Assembly: GCF_014650175.1 (NCBI RefSeq)
Contig: NZ_BMUL01000007.1
Location: 248,001 to 312,000 of the forward strand
Direction of reading: 5' to 3'
DNA from: Streptomyces termitum
Lineage (GTDB): Bacteria; Actinomycetota; Actinomycetes; Streptomycetales; Streptomycetaceae
DNA: 64,000 bases
Positions 25,105 through 34,800 of this stretch are shown piece by piece (position 1 is the first letter of the stretch; each line of letters begins with the position of its first letter). A model generated the notes under the pieces. That model worked only from the letters and a program-made list of their open reading frames with translations, was not told where the DNA came from and did not search any database. The position numbers were made by a program, and so were the translations under genes.

Positions 25105-26856
25105 TCAGTTCGCGCCCTTGGACGGGTCCTTGAGGCCGACGGTCGCGTAGTCGATCTGGCCGCCGTAGGAGGTGTGGCCGAAGGCTCCGGCGATGTTGGT
25201 GCCGATGAGGAGCGGCTTGCGCTCGACGGAGGCGGGGGCGACCGGGGCCTTGGCGAGGATCTGCCCGTCGAGCTCCTGCCACGCCTTGTTGGCGGCGGCG
25301 CCGTCGGACATGGCGGCGATCTCGTCCATGCGCTTCATGGTGGCGTCGTCGCGGAAGAGCGAGTGGTTGCCGGAGTTGCCCTTCTCCTTGATGTAGCGGC
25401 CGTCGAAGACGAAGGGCAGGAAGGTGGAGCCCGAGGGGTAGTCGGGGCACCAGCCGGTGTAGACGAGGTCGGTGCGGTTCCTGGTGTCGCCGATGGTGTC
25501 GTAGAAGGCGGACGGGTCGACGGTCTCGATCGTCACCTTGATGCCCACCCGGCCCAGGGACTGCTGGACGGCCTCGGCGATGCCCTTGTCGTTGGTGGAG
25601 ACGGTGATGCTGGTGGCGAAGCCGTCGGGCTTCCCGGCCTCCTTGAGCAGCTGCTTGGCCTTCTCGACGTCGCCGGAGAGCGGGATGCCGAGGGTGTCGG
25701 GCTGCTTGCCGCCCTCGAAGAGGGAGCCGGGCATGGCGGCGGTGGCGGGGTCGTTGAGGGCGGGGCCGCCGTTGGCGGTGATGACGGCCTCGCGGTCGAG
25801 GGCGTACTGCACGGCCTTGCGGACCTTCGGGTCGTCGAAGGGGGCGCGGCCGGTGTGCATCTGGACCATCTCGGTGCAGCTGCTGGACTCGGCGAGCAGC
25901 CGGGCCCTCACCTCGGGCTTGGTCAGCACCTTCGGGGTGGACTCGGGGCGCAGGGCGGCCCAGGCGACGGAGGAGGCGTCGGTGCCGGCGGAGGAGATGA
26001 GCCGGTCGTCGATCTGGTTGCCCTTGAGGCCCATGGTGACGACGATCCGGTCCGGGTAGGCCTTGCGGACGGTGTCGGTGGCCGGGTTCCAGTGGGGGTT
26101 GCGGACCAGGACCATCCGCTTGTCCCGGGCGTACGACTCGATCTTGTACGGCCCCGAGGAGAACGGCCGGTTGTCGTACTGCGGGCCCTTGTCCTGGGCG
26201 GCGGGCACCGGGGCGAAGGTCGGCAGGGTGGCGGCGAAGGGGAACTCGGCGAAGGGCTTGCGGAGTTCGAAGACGATCGTGCGGGCGTCGGGCGTCTTCA
26301 CCGAGGCCAGGTGCTTGCCCTGGGCGGGGCCCTGGTAGCCGTCGGCGCCCGCGAGGTAGCGGGCGGCGTAGTCGGGGCCGCCGGGCAGGTCGGGGGAGAA
26401 GGACCGCTCGACGTTGTGCTTGACGTCCTGGGAGGTGACGGGGGTGCCGTCCTCGTACTTGAGGCCCTCCTTGAGGCGGAAGGTCCAGGTCTTCGCCCCG
26501 TTCGACGGGGTGCCGAGGTCCTCGGCGAGGTCGGGCACCAGCTCGCTGCCGCCGGCGCCGGGGGCGGCCTTGTAGGTGACGAGGGTGCGGTAGAGCAGCC
26601 GGGTGCCGAAGTCCATGTCGGGCATCACCCAGTTGCGCGCCGGGTCGAGGTGGGTGAAGTCCTGGTTGGACAGGACGGTGAGGGTGCCGCCCTTCTGCGG
26701 GGTCCCGCCGAGGACCGCGCCGGTGTTGGCGGCGGCCGGGTTCTTCCGCTCCGGGCCGCCCTTGGCGGGGGACCCGCCGGAGCAGCCGGCCAGGCCGAGA
26801 CCGAGGCCGAGGGTCGACACCAGGGCGATCGCCAGGGTGCGGGTGCGCTTGTTCAT
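25105..26856 (-). CDS. Oligopeptide ABC importer substrate-binding lipoprotein
   Basis: A 583-residue family 5 solute-binding protein. The signal peptide ends with lipobox L-A-G-C (Cys25), so it is anchored to the outer face of the membrane. Typical phrases include F-T-H-L-D-P-A-R-N-W, T-W-T-F-R-L-K-E-G-L-K-Y-E-D-G-T-P-V-T and T-G-W-C-P-D-Y-P-S-G, the last being frequent in peptide-binding members. The start ATG 26856 has GGAG in front. It is the first gene of the operon and lies behind a consensus-like promoter. Confidence 0.92.
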   Translation of the reverse strand: MNKRTRTLAIALVSTLGLGLGLAGCSGGSPAKGGPERKNPAAANTGAVLGGTPQKGGTLTVLSNQDFTHLDPARNWVMPDMDFGTRLLYRTLVTYKAAPGAGGSELVPDLAEDLGTPSNGAKTWTFRLKEGLKYEDGTPVTSQDVKHNVERSFSPDLPGGPDYAARYLAGADGYQGPAQGKHLASVKTPDARTIVFELRKPFAEFPFAATLPTFAPVPAAQDKGPQYDNRPFSSGPYKIESYARDKRMVLVRNPHWNPATDTVRKAYPDRIVVTMGLKGNQIDDRLISSAGTDASSVAWAALRPESTPKVLTKPEVRARLLAESSSCTEMVQMHTGRAPFDDPKVRKAVQYALDREAVITANGGPALNDPATAAMPGSLFEGGKQPDTLGIPLSGDVEKAKQLLKEAGKPDGFATSITVSTNDKGIAEAVQQSLGRVGIKVTIETVDPSAFYDTIGDTRNRTDLVYTGWCPDYPSGSTFLPFVFDGRYIKEKGNSGNHSLFRDDATMKRMDEIAAMSDGAAANKAWQELDGQILAKAPVAPASVERKPLLIGTNIAGAFGHTSYGGQIDYATVGLKDPSKGAN

Positions 26857-26918
26857 GGGGTCACTCCGAGAGGGCGGGAGAGCGTTCGGCCAGCCGGAAC
26901 GGCCGGAAGGTGACCCGT

Positions 26919-26947
26919 AACATAGTAATGTGAAATTGCACTGACAA
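26919..26947 (-). promoter_or_regulatory. Sigma-70-like promoter of the oligopeptide operon
   Basis: On the minus strand TTGTCA (26947-26942) and TATGTT (26924-26919) are separated by exactly 17 bp. The spacer is unusually AT-rich for this genome. It lies 63 bp before the start codon of the binding-protein gene and fits the HrdB-type consensus well. Confidence 0.65.
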
Positions 26948-27008
26948 GGCATCGGCTCCCGCCGAACCCGTCCGTTATGCATCCGTGTCCGACGGGAGTA
27001 CGAAAAAG

Positions 27009-27043
27009 CCCCCGCGTCCCGGTTCAGGTCCGGGACGCGGGGG
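27009..27043 (-). terminator. Intrinsic terminator overlapping the EF-hand gene's end
   Basis: A 14-bp perfect stem (27009-27022 with 27030-27043, 7-base loop) is followed on the minus strand by CTTTTTCG. The stop codon of the EF-hand gene (27026-27024) lies inside the loop, so one arm is coding. Confidence 0.88.
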
Positions 27044-27296
27044 ACCCCCAGCCGAAGCGCCGGTCCACGACGGCGGCGAACTCCTCGAAGCTGAGCACCC
27101 GGTCGCCGTTCTGGTCCGCCGCGTCGAACAGCGCGGCCGACGCCTCGTCGCCGCCGACGCCCCAGAACGGCAGCACGCCGCGCGCCGCCAGCGTCGGCCC
27201 CTTCTCCCGGAGCGCCCGGATCACCTCCGCACGGGTCAGCGAACCGTCCTGGTCGAGGTCGAGCGCGTCGAAGAGGACGCGGGCCTTCTCACTCAT
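27024..27296 (-). CDS. Small EF-hand calcium-binding protein
   Basis: A 90-residue protein with two EF-hand loops. Loop 1 is at residues 13-24 (D-L-D-Q-D-G-S-L-T-R-A-E) and is canonical. Loop 2 at 61-72 (D-Q-N-G-D-R-V-L-S-F-E-E) has Arg instead of Gly at loop position 6 but keeps the acidic ligands. The helices between fit a single paired EF-hand domain, like calmodulin-type small regulators in Streptomyces. The start ATG 27296 is preferred; upstream in-frame codons look non-coding. It probably buffers or senses calcium in the cytoplasm. Confidence 0.85.
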   Translation of the reverse strand: MSEKARVLFDALDLDQDGSLTRAEVIRALREKGPTLAARGVLPFWGVGGDEASAALFDAADQNGDRVLSFEEFAAVVDRRFGWGSPASRT

Positions 27297-27891
27297 CTCG
27301 TGTCCTGTCCGGTGGGCCGACGGGCGGGGCACCGCGAGGTCCGCAGCGCCGTGCGGTCTCCTGCGGCGTCCTGTGAGGAGGGACGCCGGTCCCGCCGCGC
27401 GGGTTGCCCGTGGGGCTCCACGCTCTCCCCCGCATCAAGGACTGCAGGATCGCCGACAGCACGGCAACAACCTCCACCGTGCGGCCCGGGCCGTCACCCG
27501 CATGCGCAACCCCGTCAAGGCGACGTGTCCGGACGACCTTCGGAGCCGACCCTGCTCTACCCGAACGTGACCTTTCGCAACACGCTTAGGGGTTGGCCGT
27601 TTTTGCCGGGTGAAAGGGCGAGGAACGCTTTGCGGGGCTCGTGATGGGTGTTGGCCTGCGGTTGGATCTCGGTGCGTATCGCTGTCGGAGTCTCGCCGGT
27701 TCGGCAGTCCCGGGGGTCGGGCCGCCTACTGGTGAGCGGCCTGGGACTTCTCGACCGGACGGGAGTCTGTCCTTCCTCCACTCCGGTGGAATAAGTATGT
27801 CAAGTCCACCTTGACTCTTCACTTCTTGTGCACATGTCATATGCCAAGCATGGCCGGAAGATGTGCCGTGTGGAGTGATCAGGGTGGGGAA
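27297..27891. other. Gene-poor stretch at left edge of the island
   Basis: No convincing gene in 595 bp. Base usage becomes less GC-biased after about 27550. It contains an IS-end-like sequence (27570-27590), and a short minus-strand reading frame through 27557-27781 has no recognisable domain. Near 27799-27815 GTCAAG and CTTGAC form an inverted repeat whose right half overlaps TTGACT, a possible -35 for the following gene; no good -10 was found. Confidence 0.5.
27570..27590. repeat. IS-end-like sequence, left copy
   Basis: The 21 bases from ACCTTTCGCAAC to TTAGG resemble 40831-40852, with 13 of the first 16 positions identical and both ending TTAGG after a 1-base length difference, in the same orientation. 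The right copy directly follows a broken IS5-type transposase, so this is probably a relic of a related element's end. Confidence 0.4.
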
Positions 27892-30800
27892 TTGAGCAAG
27901 AGGCCCGGGCGTACCCAACACGCCCTTGGAAGAAGAAGACGTCCGCTTGCCCTGGTGGCAGCGGTGACGCTCCTGGCGGGAGTCCTCCCCGGCCTGTTGG
28001 CCGGTCCGGCTTCCGCGCAGGAGTCGTTCCCGGCCACCGAGGCGGAGCGGGCCCTGCGACAGGCCGCCGACAGCGGTGCCCGGGTGGAGGTCGTGGGGGA
28101 ACGGACGGAGCGTGAGACCGTCTTCGCGAACCCCGACGGAGCGTCCTTCACACTGGAGAAGTCGATCATCCCTGTCCGGGTGCACACCTCGGACGGATGG
28201 GCGGCGCCGGACGCGACGCTCGTCCGGCGGGCCGACGGTTCCATCGGACCCAAAGCCGCCGCAGTTGGTATGTCCTTCTCCGCTGGAGGGACCGGAGCAG
28301 ACCTGGTGACGATCGGCCAGGAGGGCCGTTCGGTGTCGATGGGCTGGCCCGGCCGACTGCCGCAACCGCGTCTCGACGGCGAGCGAGCCATCTACGACGA
28401 TGTTCTCCCAGGGGTGAACCTGATCCTGACCGCGACCGTCGAGGGCTTCCGCCAGGTCCTAGAGGTGGAGAGTGCCCAGGCCGCAGCACTGCCCGAGCTG
28501 AAGGCCATCAAGTACGGCCTCGCTTCCGATGGGCTCCGGCTGCGGGAAGGCGCCGTTGGCAGTGTCGAGGCCCTGGACGGCAACGGACAGGTGGTCTTCC
28601 GCTCGCCTACCGCCCGGATGTGGAACTCGGCCGGCGACACTGGAGTGGCGTCCGCAGATGGAAGGCAGACCCGCAGTGCGGGTATACAGCCATCGGTTGC
28701 TCAGGCTCCCACCAGCCAGGATCCTGCCGTCGAGCTGGTCGCGCCTTCGCAGGAAGGCGATCCACTGGCGGGTCCCGGAGCCGGGGATGTCTCCGCCGTC
28801 ATGAAGGTGGACCTGACGCCGGACGCGCTGACCGTACGGCCCGATGCCGAACTCGTCACGTCCACCCGAGCCGACCAGTACCCCCTCTACATCGATCCGT
28901 CGGTCGAGATGAATGAGTCGGAGCGGACCGTCCTGTCCTCCGACGGAGACGTCTTCTACAACTTCTCCGGCGGCACCAACGGCATGAGCGTCGGCAAGTG
29001 CGGCAGCGCGGTGATCGGCGGCATTTCGTACTACTGCGGCAACGGCTACGTGAACCGCATGTACTTCGAGTTCACGCCGGACAAGCTCCGAGGCAAGCAC
29101 GTCCTGGACGCGACCTTCGCGGTGACCGAGACCTGGTCGTTCTCCTGCAACGCCCGGTGGGTCGACCTGAAGCGCACCAACCCGATCTCCGCAGCCACAA
29201 AGTGGCCGGGCCCGGCCGTCCTGGACCACATGGGCGACCGCTACGTTTCGGCAGGACGGGGAACGGCGTGCTCTCCGGCACAGCCGCGCGCCCCCATTGA
29301 GTTCCACGACAACCCGGCCGAGGCGGACGAGAATCTGACGCCGACCGTCCGTGCCTTCGCGGACGGCAAAATGAGCCTCCTGACGCTGCGCCTCTCGGCG
29401 CAGAACGAGACCGACACGGATGCCTGGAAGCGTTTCGACGACGATGCGGTCATCCGGGTGACGTACGTCGGCAAGCCCGCGGTCCCGGCCGAGCACGGCA
29501 TCGTCTCCAGTTCCGCCCCGATCTGCAGCAGGAACGAATCCGCGCCGACCACCGTCTCCACCCCCAAACCGGTTCTCGCGGCCCGGCCCCGCCTGGTGCC
29601 CGGCGGAGAGGCGGGCGCGATGCTGCGCCTGTACTTCGACGTCGACGGCAAGAACGCGGATGGCACCTGGTTCGACGCGCCCGAGCCGACGACCGGCTCG
29701 CTGGCACCGTCCACGGGGCACGTCGCCTACTCGTCGGCCCAGAAGGACTTTGTCAGCCAGCCCATCGAGTGGAACGTCCCGCTCAAGGAGGGCACGCTCT
29801 ACCGCTTCACGGTCAACACGCAGTCCTACCCGAACACGTCGTACACGCAGCCGCTGAGCAGCGGTGGAGCCTCCTGGTGCTACTTCAAGGTGGACGCCAC
29901 CGCGCCGAAGCCCCCCGTGGTGAAGTTCAACACCGTGTACACGGAGTGCGTCGCGGGCGGCTCCTGCGTCCCCGGCGGAAGGCCCGGTCAGACCGGTTCG
30001 TTCACCTTCAACCCCTTCCCCGGTGACACGAACACCCACTACCAGTACCGGCTCTCCACGGACACCGTCTGGAGCGGCTGGAAGGCCGCCACCGCCGGCT
30101 CGTACACGGCGGCCGTCACCCCGACGGTGTCCGGCTCCTTCGTGCTCAACGTCCAGGCCAAGGACGTCCTCGGACGAGTGGGCGAGACCGCGGTGAAGTT
30201 CCTGGTGAAGGAGGGCGAGGGAGCGGTCGGCCGGTGGGACTTCAACGAGGCGTCCGGCGTGGCGCTGGACCGCTCCACCAGTGATCCCGCGCTGCGGAAC
30301 GACCTGACCCTCACCCCCACGGGCGCGACCCGCACCGACCACGGACGCCGCGGCGAACTGACGGCCGCGGACGGGACGACGTCGCAGGACAAGGCCCTGG
30401 CCCTGACGAACACCGCACAGGGAGGGGCGTCGGCAGCCAAGCAGGTCGTCGAGACCCAGGCCTCCTACAGCGTGGCGGCATGGGCCCGCATCGACACCGT
30501 CGGCTCGCTCAACGCCTCGGTCGTCAGTCAGGACGGCGCACGGCTCGGAGCCTTCTACCTGAGCTACTGCCAGGACGTGCGCACCTGGTGCGCGAGGCTG
30601 CCGGAACGGGACGCCGACGGCGCCTACCTGTCCGGCCAGCGGGTCAACGCGGTCAACCCGGCCCAGCCCAAGGCATGGACCCACCTCGGCCTCGTGGTGG
30701 ACACCCCTGCCCGGAAGCTCTCCTTCTACGTCAACGGTGTCCTGCAGGGCACGGACGACTTCACCACCGGCGTATGGGCCTCCACCGGAGGTATCCAGGT

Positions 30801-31674
30801 GGGCCGGGCCAAGTACAACGGCCTGTACGTCGACCACTTCTACGGCGAGATCGACGAAGCGGCCGTCTGGCAGCGCGCCCTGTCCTCCGAGGAGATGGCG
30901 AAGGAAGCCGCGCCGAGGAACGAGGAGGGCGACTCGGCGTACGTCGAGCTGGTCGCCCAGTACGACCCGAGCGGTGCTTCCGGGACGTCCCTGGCGGACA
31001 GCAGCGGTTACGGCAACACGCTGACCATGACCTCGGCCGCTTCCCTCGACGGCGAGTCGATCGTCCTGGACGGGGTCGACGACCGTGCCTCCACCGCTCT
31101 CGCCCCGCTCGACGACACCGGAGGCTTCACCGTCTCCACCGCCGTCAACGTGGACGGCAAGAAGCTGAAGACCGCTCCGAACGGCACCCGCCTGCAGGTC
31201 CTCGGCCAGCAGACGGCCACCGGTTCCTCCTGGGGCATCTGGTTCGAGAAGACCGGCACGGCCGAGGTCCCGGTCGAGCCCGAGACCCCCTCGGACGGCT
31301 CTGAGTCCGGGGAAGAGACGAGCCTCCCGCCCGAGTACGAGCAGGTGCCCGTGGGCCGGTGGCACTTCGGCAGGATCGCAGCGGACGGCTCCCGCACCAC
31401 CGTTCAGAGCGACGAACTGCTCACCCTGGCCGGAGAGGTCCGCTTGACCGGGGTGTTCGACGCCCGGACACGGACCATCACCCTCTACTCCGGAACCGCC
31501 CTGCAGGACGTGCCGACGGCCTACACCGCCACGGTCGCCTCCCACTTCACCGTCGGCGCGGATCGCACTGGAAACACCTACGGCGGCTACCTGCCCGGCA
31601 CCGTCAGCGACATCCGCCTCTGGGCGGGCGCGATCACTAGCGAACGGCAGCTGGAGACCGTCGTCGGCTCCTAG
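27892..31674 (+). CDS. Secreted LamG (jellyroll) domain protein, partner of the RHS protein
   Basis: About 1260 residues from TTG 27892, which has GGTGGGGA just before it and gives a textbook signal peptide: basic R-R-R-R-P, hydrophobic core, and cleavage after A-S-A. An in-frame ATG at 27850 would lengthen the N-region. The first 700 residues are beta-rich, with a Cys-containing module near 365-550. Two LamG/concanavalin-like jellyroll domains follow at about 779-995 (starting G-R-W-D-F-N-E, ending E-I-D-E-A-A-V-W) and about 1020-1260. These folds bind glycans or proteins. The gene lies 142 bp before the RHS gene on the same strand, a pairing often seen in Streptomyces. It probably acts outside the cell. 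Confidence 0.8.
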   Translation: MSKRPGRTQHALGRRRRPLALVAAVTLLAGVLPGLLAGPASAQESFPATEAERALRQAADSGARVEVVGERTERETVFANPDGASFTLEKSIIPVRVHTSDGWAAPDATLVRRADGSIGPKAAAVGMSFSAGGTGADLVTIGQEGRSVSMGWPGRLPQPRLDGERAIYDDVLPGVNLILTATVEGFRQVLEVESAQAAALPELKAIKYGLASDGLRLREGAVGSVEALDGNGQVVFRSPTARMWNSAGDTGVASADGRQTRSAGIQPSVAQAPTSQDPAVELVAPSQEGDPLAGPGAGDVSAVMKVDLTPDALTVRPDAELVTSTRADQYPLYIDPSVEMNESERTVLSSDGDVFYNFSGGTNGMSVGKCGSAVIGGISYYCGNGYVNRMYFEFTPDKLRGKHVLDATFAVTETWSFSCNARWVDLKRTNPISAATKWPGPAVLDHMGDRYVSAGRGTACSPAQPRAPIEFHDNPAEADENLTPTVRAFADGKMSLLTLRLSAQNETDTDAWKRFDDDAVIRVTYVGKPAVPAEHGIVSSSAPICSRNESAPTTVSTPKPVLAARPRLVPGGEAGAMLRLYFDVDGKNADGTWFDAPEPTTGSLAPSTGHVAYSSAQKDFVSQPIEWNVPLKEGTLYRFTVNTQSYPNTSYTQPLSSGGASWCYFKVDATAPKPPVVKFNTVYTECVAGGSCVPGGRPGQTGSFTFNPFPGDTNTHYQYRLSTDTVWSGWKAATAGSYTAAVTPTVSGSFVLNVQAKDVLGRVGETAVKFLVKEGEGAVGRWDFNEASGVALDRSTSDPALRNDLTLTPTGATRTDHGRRGELTAADGTTSQDKALALTNTAQGGASAAKQVVETQASYSVAAWARIDTVGSLNASVVSQDGARLGAFYLSYCQDVRTWCARLPERDADGAYLSGQRVNAVNPAQPKAWTHLGLVVDTPARKLSFYVNGVLQGTDDFTTGVWASTGGIQVGRAKYNGLYVDHFYGEIDEAAVWQRALSSEEMAKEAAPRNEEGDSAYVELVAQYDPSGASGTSLADSSGYGNTLTMTSAASLDGESIVLDGVDDRASTALAPLDDTGGFTVSTAVNVDGKKLKTAPNGTRLQVLGQQTATGSSWGIWFEKTGTAEVPVEPETPSDGSESGEETSLPPEYEQVPVGRWHFGRIAADGSRTTVQSDELLTLAGEVRLTGVFDARTRTITLYSGTALQDVPTAYTATVASHFTVGADRTGNTYGGYLPGTVSDIRLWAGAITSERQLETVVGS

Positions 31675-31700
31675 GCCGGCATTCGGAACCGGCAGCACCC

Positions 31701-31729
31701 GGGGCGGCGAGTGAACGGCTCGCCGCCCC
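31701..31729 (+). terminator. Stem-loop between the LamG and RHS genes
   Basis: An 11-bp inverted repeat (31701-31711 with 31719-31729, 7-base loop) starts 26 bp after the LamG gene. It may only partly separate the two genes, since no T run follows. Confidence 0.5.
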
Positions 31730-31816
31730 CGGCCCTCCATCCCGAACATCCCGCCCCGGCTCCGACCGGGGCGGACCCGACTTCCCTCCGAACATCCGTC
31801 AAGGAGTCGCTTCCCC

Positions 31817-34800
31817 ATGTCCAGACGTCCCCGCCCGAGCAGGGAAAGAGGAAGAGGCAGGGGCGCCGTCGTCGGCGCCCTGGCACTCGTCCTCTCCCTG
31901 CCCAGCCCCCTGATCCCCCTGGCCCAGGCCGCCGACCTCCCCGGGCACCCCGAGGTGCCGAAGTCCACCCCGGCGAAGGTGCACGCGGTCAAGGGCCCCG
32001 GCGCGCTCAAGGAACGCGCCAAGGTCAGCTCCGACGCGACCTTCAACCGCGCCCTGGCCGCCCAGGCAGCACGCGAGATCTCCCGCAGCGCCTGGCCGAA
32101 GGCGCACACCCTCACCGGCCGGATCGCGGACACGGCCGACGCCTCCGCGCTGGTGGACGTACGGGGAGCGGCGGGCGCGGGAGCGGCCCGCCTCGTGCAG
32201 CAGCCCGCTTCGGGCACGTCCACGGTGAAGGTGCTCGACCAGAAGGCCGCGCGTGCCGCAGGCATCACCGGCGTGCTGTTCACCGTGGCCGCGCAGCGGC
32301 CCGGCGCGGCCCGGGTCGAGGTCGACTACAGCGGCTTCGGCTCCTCGGTCGGCGGAGCCTGGGCCACCCGCCTGGGACTGGTCTCCCTCCCCGCCTGCGC
32401 GCTGACCACCCCGGACGAGCCGGAGTGCCGCGAGGGCGACCCGATCCCCGCCACGAACGACGTCCAGGACCAGAAGGTCACCGCAGACCTCAGCCGTGTC
32501 GGCACCGCGCCCCGCGTGCTGGCCCTCACCGCCACCTCCACCACGGGTTCAAGCGCCGGAGCGGGCGACTACAGCGCCACTCCGCTGTCCTCGTCCTCCT
32601 CCTGGGAGGCGGGCGGCTCGTCCGGATCGTTCACCTGGTCCTACCCGGTCACCGTCCCGCCGGCCGCCGCAGGCCCGGTGCCCTCCCTCTCCCTGTCGTA
32701 CGACTCCGGCAGCGTCGACGGCCGCACGGCCAACACCAACAACCAGAGCTCCCTGGTCGGCGAGGGCTTCGACCTGACCTCCTCGTACATCGAGCGCAAG
32801 TACGGCCCGTGCGACGACGACGGCCAGGCCGGCAAGTACGACCAGTGCTGGAAGTACGACAACGCCTCCCTGGTCCTGAACGGCAAGGCCACCGAACTCG
32901 TCAAGGACGACACCACCAAGAAGTGGCGTCTGAAGGACGACGACGCCTCCCAGGTCTTCCACGCCACCGGCGCCGCCAACGGCGACGAGGGCGACGCCGG
33001 CACCGACGGCGCGGGCGAGTACTGGAAGGTCGTCACCGGCGACGGCACCACCTACACCTTCGGCCTGAACAAGCTCCCCGGCGCGGGCACCGAGCGCACC
33101 GAATCGGTCTGGACCGTCCCGGTCTTCGGCGACGACTCCGGCGAGCCCGGGTACTCCTCCGGCACCTCCTTCTCCGGCCGGGCCAAAAAGCAGGCGTGGC
33201 GCTGGAACCTCGACCTCGTCGAGGACGTCCACGGCAACGCCTCCACCTACTGGTACACGGCCGACACCAACCACTACGCGAAGAACGGCGACAAGACCGC
33301 CCTCGCCGCCTACACGCGCGGCGGCCGCCTGGACGAGATCCGCTACGGCCAGCGCTCCGACAAGCTGTTCACCGCCGACGCCTCCGGCAAGGTCACCTTC
33401 ACCTACAAGGACCGCTGCAAGGACCTCGGCGGCGGCTGCGGCACGATCACCCAGGACACCGCCAAGAACTGGCCCGACGTCCCCTTCGACGCCCTCTGCG
33501 CCGCCGGGAAGACCGACTGCAAGGCCACCGGGCCGGCGTTCTTCACCCAGAAGATCCTGTCGTCCGTCGACACCCACGTCTGGTCCACCGCCGCCGAGCC
33601 CGACGCCTACACCCCGGTCGACAGCTACACCCTGACCCAGGACGTCTTCGACGGGCAGGACATCGGCAACAGCTCCGACCAGGTCTGGACGCTGACGGGA
33701 CTGAAGCGGACCGGCAGGAACGGCACCGCGATCACCCTGCCCACCGTCGGCTTCACCTACCAGCAGCGCGCCAACCGCGTCGACGTGCCCGGCGACGACA
33801 TCGTGCCGCTGACCCGCCCCCGGATATCGACCATCACCTCCGAGACCGGAGCCGTCACCAGCGTCGCCCTCTCCGAGCCCGAGTGCGTCCGCGGCACGAA
33901 GATGCCGACGGCCGAGGACGACAACAACCTGGCCTGCTACCCGGTCTACTGGCCGGTCAACGGCGGCGACCCGCAGCTCGACTGGTTCCACAAGTACCGC
34001 GTGATCGCCGTCAACACCGCCGACCCGGCCGGTCGCAACCTCACCGTCCAGAACACCTACAGCTACGAGCAGCCCGCCTGGCACTACAACGACGACCCGT
34101 TCGTCAAGGAGAGCCAGCGCACCTGGTCCTCCTGGCGCGGCTACCAGAAGGTCACGGTCCTCACCGGAGCCCCGGGCAACACCCGCTCCAAGACCGTCAG
34201 CCTCTACATGCAGGGCATGCACGGGGACCGCCTGAAGGCCAAGGACGCCAACGGCAAGCCCCTCACCCGCAGCGTCACCGTCGCCGGCATCGACCTCGAC
34301 AACGTCCCCGGAAGCACGGGCGACGAACTGGAGATGTCCGACAGCCTCGACCAGGAACCGTACGCGGGACGCCTGCGCCAGCAGACCACCTACGACGGCA
34401 ACCTCGCCGTCAGCAACAAGTTCTACAGCATCTGGTACAAGCGGACCGCCAGCCAGCAGAAGTCCTACGCCAACACCACCGCGTACATGACCCGCACCTC
34501 GCGGGAGTACACCCACACCTACCTGACGGCCTCCCGCAAATGGCGCACCACCCTCGTCGGCCACACCTTCGACGACTACGGCATGGCCACCCAGACGGAG
34601 AACTACGGGGACCGGGCGGTCACCGGTGACGAGACCTGCACCCGTACCTGGTACGCCCGCAACGACGCCAAGGGCCTGACCGGCCTGGTCTCCCGCGTCC
34701 GCACGGTCGGACAGGCCTGCGCCACCACCGACGACCAGCTCAAGATGCCCACAGGCCCGAACCACAAGTACACCAGCGCCGAAGCGCCCGACCAGCGCGG

